A stretch of 64,000 bases of DNA. Origin: Oscheius tipulae. Taxonomy: Eukaryota > Nematoda > Chromadorea > Rhabditida > Rhabditidae. The stretch's first letter is position 1. Each line of letters opens with the position of its first letter. The notes below the pieces were generated by a model. That model was not told the origin of the DNA, searched no databases, and worked only from the letters and a program-made list of their open reading frames with translations. The stretch spans positions 6,262,001 to 6,326,000 of the forward strand of contig JASJZH010000003.1 in NCBI GenBank assembly GCA_037178975.1, given 5' to 3'. A program made the position numbers and the translations under genes. Below are positions 59,498-64,000 of this stretch, piece by piece.

Positions 59498-60344
59498 ATG
59501 GATAGAGCCAATGTGTGAGTTTGTCCAAACTGGTTGAAAAGAGATATATATCTCAGTGTTTGTGACATGATCGCCGAGAATGGGGACATCGTCGCCAAAT
59601 GGAGTGTGCCTCTCCAGGACAAGGTAAACGCGGCGGAAAAGGCTATAAAAGAATCTATTCAGATCCACAAGATTGAGTTTGAACATGGAACGACGACAGG
59701 AAAGAGGATCGTGCGAGTGGATGGGAACGAAGTTATCAAACGGGACTGGATGTTTAAGCTGGTCGGTAAGGAGACCTTCACGATCGGCAAAAATGTCAAA
59801 TGTGTGATCAATGTGGAATCCGTCAGTACATTCCACTACGAGTACAGCTTGGAAGTCGGTTTGTTCCATACCATATCACAAAGATTCAGGTGAATGGCAA
59901 AAAGTTTGAGAAGTTTCGTGAGGAACAAAGCAAACGGATGCAATGTTGGGAGATTCACATTGCTGGCGAAGAAGTTCGAGTAGTTTTGGGTAGATTTCCA
60001 TTATATAATTGTACAACTTTTTTTAGACAAAGACACCATGGACGTGTGGGTAAACGGGACTAAGATTGATACTGCGGTAGGAATTAAGTTAATCGAAAAG
60101 AGCCAACTTTTTTTTTTAGGGAGAATTTATCGACAATGGGACAGAGACCCATTTTGAGGTGATGAGACACCCGTGCAAGATACAATCGGTTTGTTTTTTT
60201 GTTTGAGCAATTTGACAAAGGAGAAACGCTATTCAGTTGAGCAGTGGAAAAAAGAAACTGGGAATCGTGCACACGCTCTTTGTCGACGGACGACAGCAAG
60301 TATCGGAGCAGAGTTCGGTCGACTTTCGCATTGGAGGAGATTAA
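59498..60344 (+). CDS. FAIM: Fas apoptotic inhibitory molecule (FAIM) orthologue
   Basis: Exons 59498-59514, 59557-59854, 59890-59989, 60027-60076, 60120-60188 and 60237-60344 give 213 aa in phase. The hallmark HKIEFEHGTTTGKRIVRVDG, then KRDWMFKLVGKETFTIG, EYSLEVNGKK, TMDVWVNGTKIDTAGEFIDN, GTETHFEV and SSGKKKLGIVHTLFVDGR cover both FAIM beta domains. The protein is slightly longer than human FAIM1 (179 aa), mainly by a 30-residue insert (DKVNAAEKAIKESIQ) near the N-terminus. FAIM is a cytosolic protein known to protect against aggregation stress and apoptosis. It begins only 190 bases after the SWAP gene ends. The first exon has just 17 coding bases, so the start is slightly uncertain. Confidence 0.92.
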
Positions 60345-60867
60345 AAGGACAGATAAAAAATAATATAAAAAGTTGAACTGCGCTTGTTTTCATTTTTTAT
60401 ATAGACGGTCCAATAACGTCTCCTAATCCCGCTTTCTACATCCATTTTTTCATCGAAGATTGTTCTGTTGCTTCTCTCGACCATTTTTAAGGCAAAAAGT
60501 AGGGGAAAACGAAGAAGAAGGAACATTCTTTACAATTGACTCTTTCAGCCAGGTGGCCACTGAAAGTCTGATTTTCTTTCCGTTCCCGCGCAACTGTAAA
60601 AGACGCGCCGCCAACAGATTTGAAACATTTTCAGCTTCGACTGCTCTTCTTTCCTCTCATTTTCCATCAGTCTTCTGCACAGATTTCATGCTAAGATAGT
60701 GTAAAGTAGTCGAATGTTGTGCTACAGACCGTTTATGATGTGTTGACCCCAGCAGAGATGCTATTTGTACGGTCTTTGATCTGCCTGCACTGATCAATAC
60801 TGCCCCAACTGAATCCTGTCTCTTTTATCGTGTTTCGCGACGAAATATCGAAGAGTTTTGCCAGGAA

Positions 60868-62628
60868 ATGGACGCCGGAATCGTCCCAGATGTCTCTAAA
60901 AGAAAGGCCGACGAGAATCAGGATCGCCAGGTCAACGTTACCTACGGCAGAATTTTAGGAGAAGGTTGATCTCACAAGCAGTTTTTCACTTTTCCCAATT
61001 TAGGAGCGTTTGGACTTGTAAAGCTCTGCACTCTGCCACAGAGACGTCGTCCACTCGCTGTAAAATGCATGGATCTGGAGGATCAGAGCGACAATTTACC
61101 CTTATTCAAAAAAGAGGTCCTATTACTGAAATTTGTTGTTATTTTTCTTCTTTTCAGGCTCAGATGCACAGAAATTGCTCACAAAGCGGCGGTCATCCCA
61201 ATCTTCTTCACTGTTTCGGCTATCAGGTGGACATTGAGCGGAACGAGTTCCAGATTTTCCTCGAATTTGCCGACGGTGGAGAACTTTTCGACAAAATTGG
61301 TTAGTCTACCTCCTTTTTCTAGGCATCCAAGGTGTTCTGTATTTAGAGCCCGAGGTCGGAGTCCCGCTGTCCGAGGCCAAATCCTACTTCACCCAGCTGA
61401 TTTCCGGCGTAAAGTTCATGCACGAGAAGGGAATCGCTCATCGAGATATCAAGCCAGAAAATCTGCTTCTCTCGGCCACCGGCACACTGAAAATCTCGGA
61501 TTTCGGCATGGCGACCATGTTCCGATATAACGGCGTCGAGCGGGACATGACCTCCTATTGTGGAACTCTTCCCTACATGGCCCCTGAAGTGCTCAGCAAG
61601 ACTCCCTACAAGTATTTCCTATATTTTGAAGTCCTAAAAGAGTCTTCAGAGCGGAGCCGTCGGACATCTGGTCGTGTGGAATGGTCTTGGTTACTCTTCT
61701 GGTCGGAGAACTGCCATGGGGCTCCCCGGATCCAGAAGACGAGCGTTTCAGGAAGTGGATCGACGGCAGTGATCTCCACGAATTCGTCTGGAAAAAGCTT
61801 GACACCAAGGCCATCTGTAGGTCTCCCCCTATATGCTATAAAATGTTCACTCAGCTCTACTAAAGATCATTCTAACGAAAGCGCCGCAGAGTCGAGCCAC
61901 GATCGAGCGGATTGAGAAGCATCAGTGGTACAACACGGACTACGGATACGTCCACGGCGCCCGAGGAAAGCACCAAATACTCGTCGATCAAGCCGACTTG
62001 TGAGTTTTTCTTTTTGGGGAATTTACGCAAGTTATTCAGTGACGCCGCCTCTCAACCGATTCATCGTGCTCGACCGGCCAAGACGGCTCGTGTCTCCCAT
62101 TCGAAGGCTTTCTCCCAGCCGGGACAGATTGATCTTCTGACTGACAGCCAGGTCTCCGACTGTAATACTCAAATGGTTCGTTTCTCCTAGGTGTTTCGGT
62201 CATTTTCCTTCTTCAGAATCCGCTGGAATGGCTCGTCAAGAGGATGACCAGATTCTGCGTCACGCTCCCATTGGCCCAGATTGTCGCCCGCATCAAGAAT
62301 GCAGGAGACGAATGCGGAATTGTCATCAAGGAGACCTCTTCCGTCGGACTCGTATGTTTCCATTCGATTTTTAGTGGAAAAGAAGTTTCAGCTGGCCGGA
62401 ACCAAACGCGATACGCACTTCTTCGTGAACATTATGGAAATGTCCACTGACGGCAAACGGAGATTGATGCTCGACTTCAGACGGTCTCGCGGCGACGGAA
62501 TCGAATTCAAGAAGGCCTTCGTCCTGATCAAGGATCGCATGAAGGATGTAATCTGCGCCGACGGCGACAAGTGGATGGAACGTCAGGGATTCACCGCGAG
62601 TCAACTCGTCGGAGAAGCCGTCTTCTGA
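60868..62628 (+). CDS. chk-1: Checkpoint kinase 1
   Basis: Exons 60868-60964, 61004-61116, 61158-61299, 61347-61611, 61650-61816, 61855-61999, 62040-62175, 62217-62351 and 62392-62628 give 478 aa in phase. The N-terminal kinase has GEGAFGLV, LAVKCMDLE (catalytic Lys), FLEFADGGELFDKI, HRDIKPENLLL at about 150, DFGMA, and CGTLPYMAPEVL. HQWYNTDYG ends the kinase domain. A linker carries SQ/TQ sites (FSQPGQ, TDSQVS, NTQ) where ATR phosphorylates Chk1. The C-terminal KA1-like domain (about 356-478; TRFCVTLPLAQIV, DFRRSRGDGIEFKK) matches the Chk1 regulatory region. Known role: effector kinase of the DNA replication and damage checkpoint. Slightly shorter than C. elegans CHK-1 (about 500 aa). The intron at 61817-61854 is read with acceptor TTCACTCAG, which keeps the phase. 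Confidence 0.95.
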
Positions 62629-62751
62629 ACCCCTTTGGAAATACTAACCCATTCAACTTTGTAACATTCTGCTCATCTTGTACTTGCGTCTCTCTTTATA
62701 TGCGCTGTGATCTCTTCCACCCACCACCTCCCCTTACGTCACTTTTATCGA

Positions 62752-62757
62752 AATAAA
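62752..62757 (+). promoter_or_regulatory. Polyadenylation signal AATAAA
   Basis: This lies 124 bases after the chk-1 stop, and only 32 bases before the stop codon of the convergent minus-strand gene. Confidence 0.75.
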
Positions 62758-62788
62758 GTAACTTTTATTCCGTAGCAAGTGTATACAA

Positions 62789-63857
62789 TCATCGAGGCCT
62801 GCGGTAGAAGGAGCTCTGCTCGGCTTCTTCCTCATCGACCGCCTTTTTGACCAATGTCATCAGGCTGACATGCAACGATTCGAGACGACGATTACTCTTT
62901 ATTGCGACCATTTTCGTCAGCAAAAGTTTCACTGAAAGTGGAAGTTGACACAAAAAGGTGAAAACCTTACCGAAAATCTTGTTCTCCTCAAATTTTCTTT
63001 TCTCTTCCAATGTCATGCCACTCGTAGAGATTCCATCGCCCAAATCGGGTGAACGTCGTCGTGGAGAACGGCTTCGTCGCCGAACGGGAGACCTGGATCG
63101 AGAGCGGGATCTGTCTCGATGATGAGGAGAGTGGGAACGCTGGGAGGACGAGGTCGGAGGAATCATCTGGCCGGGAATCATGGGCGGAAAAGGCATGCCG
63201 GGAGGAATCGGCAACGGCGGCATTCCTGGCATGAACATCTGACTCGAAAATCGTTGAAATAGGCGAGAAAACTGACTGGAGGGGGAAAGAATCCGGGCGG
63301 AGGAATCATTGGCGGCATTGGAGTCGGTGGCAGATGTTTCTTAGCCCTCGTAGGCGCTGCTTTCCCATAGTAACTTTCTGCAAAATGCTCATTAGACAGT
63401 TTTGGACAGAAATGAATCTGAAATAGGCGAGAAAGGTTGAAAATGTAAGGAAAGGAAAATGAAACCAGTTACCTGTGACAGTCTTAATAATATTTTCCGT
63501 TTTCATCTTGGAATCATTCGGACCCTGAGATAAATCAGTGCAAAAAGATGTTGGAAGGAGAACTCTGAAACAAGAGAAAGGGACGTACCCATCGCGACCT
63601 TTTCGGCAAGACTGGTGGCACGATTCCGTCGGCATTGAGCCACGACATCTTCACTGGAGCTGCGGTAGACGAATCTGGCTAGAATAAGAAGAAAAAGAAA
63701 AGAAAATGTGAAAAACAAGTGAGTACATGAAGAGAATTATAGTCGGAAACAACCTTACCGTGTGACTGATGGGCTCATTCTTGACTGCTGCAGTAGAAAG
63801 ATTCGTCTCTGACCCGAAATCGTCCTCCAATTCCTCCAAGTGCTCGTCCATGTTCAT
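62789..63857 (-). CDS. Pro/Met-rich RS protein with a U2AF-ligand-like motif
   Basis: Exons (minus strand) 63857-63759, 63678-63589, 63524-63473, 63377-63277, 63238-62971 and 62931-62789 give 250 aa in phase from MNMDEHLEELEDD. Parts in order: acidic N-terminus; MSWLNADGIVPPVLPKRSRW, whose KRSRW with a preceding basic residue resembles the U2AF ligand motif of SF1 and SF3B1; a Pro/Met-rich stretch (MPPLPIPPGMPFPP); an SR/RS region (RDRSRSRSRSPVRRRSRSP); and a charged C-terminus (SSFYRRPR). I do not recognise a named family; an early-spliceosome-associated factor is a reasonable inference. The first exon also opens in frame on an acceptor (TTTCCAG, exon from 63862), so more coding exons may lie past the window's right edge. 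It is convergent with chk-1, with the two 3' ends almost touching. Confidence 0.72.
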
Positions 63858-64000
63858 TCGGGCTGGAAAACGAGGCTAGGTTTCTAACAAACCAGAGCAA
63901 AATGAGTAAATAAAAATTTAAAATTTGTGCAAAGAACGCGAGCAGCTGAGAGAAAACGGATTGACCCCTAGTGACCGGGTCCTACGGCGACAGATCTGGT

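Overview
This window is nuclear DNA of a small, intron-rich animal. Fourteen protein-coding loci can be read as spliced genes: most introns are 37-60 nt, nearly all run GT..AG with T-rich TTTCAG/TTTTAG acceptors, and reading phase carries across every join I checked. The best family matches are nematode-like (NCL-1, BRC-1 with a C-S-I-C-C RING start, ATP10-class flippase, CHK-1, SWAP, FAIM, two SLC17 carriers). I infer a nematode; another compact ecdysozoan is not excluded.

Layout. 1-2.9 kb: a foldback repeat, a small cysteine-rich secreted peptide gene (-) and the 3' part of a vesicular glutamate transporter gene (+) whose 5' exons are not seen. 5.1-15.9 kb: ncl-1/brat TRIM-NHL gene (+) with a 4.7-kb first intron. 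16.5-23.5 kb: two acetyl-CoA synthetase genes in tandem (-), an intact 680-aa one and a shrunken paralogue that has lost its nucleotide-binding and A10 motifs; a Gly/Tyr-rich gene (+) lies inside a long intron of the paralogue. 24.2-28.3 kb: brc-1 (+), 17 exons. 28.5-33.1 kb: a secreted EGF-CUB protein with a probable GPI tail (-), with a tRNA-Arg(ACG) on the opposite strand of one intron. 35.5-37.9 kb: a complete SLC17 carrier (-). 40.9-43.6 kb: phospholipase B-like hydrolase (+). 46.5-51.5 kb: class 5 P4-ATPase (+). 52.7-62.6 kb: four genes in one direction: PPTC7-type mitochondrial phosphatase, SWAP splicing factor, FAIM and CHK-1. 62.8-63.9 kb: a Pro/Met-rich RS protein with a U2AF-ligand-like motif (-), possibly running off the right edge.

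The genes are mostly housekeeping or signalling: DNA-damage checkpoint and repair (brc-1, chk-1), splicing (SWAP, the RS/ULM protein), acetyl-CoA supply, membrane lipid asymmetry, and vesicular or organic anion transport. There is no sign of a bacterial or viral system. The most unusual features are the degenerate acetyl-CoA synthetase beside its intact sister, several very short introns that can be retained in frame, and dispersed or foldback repeats in the non-coding stretches.
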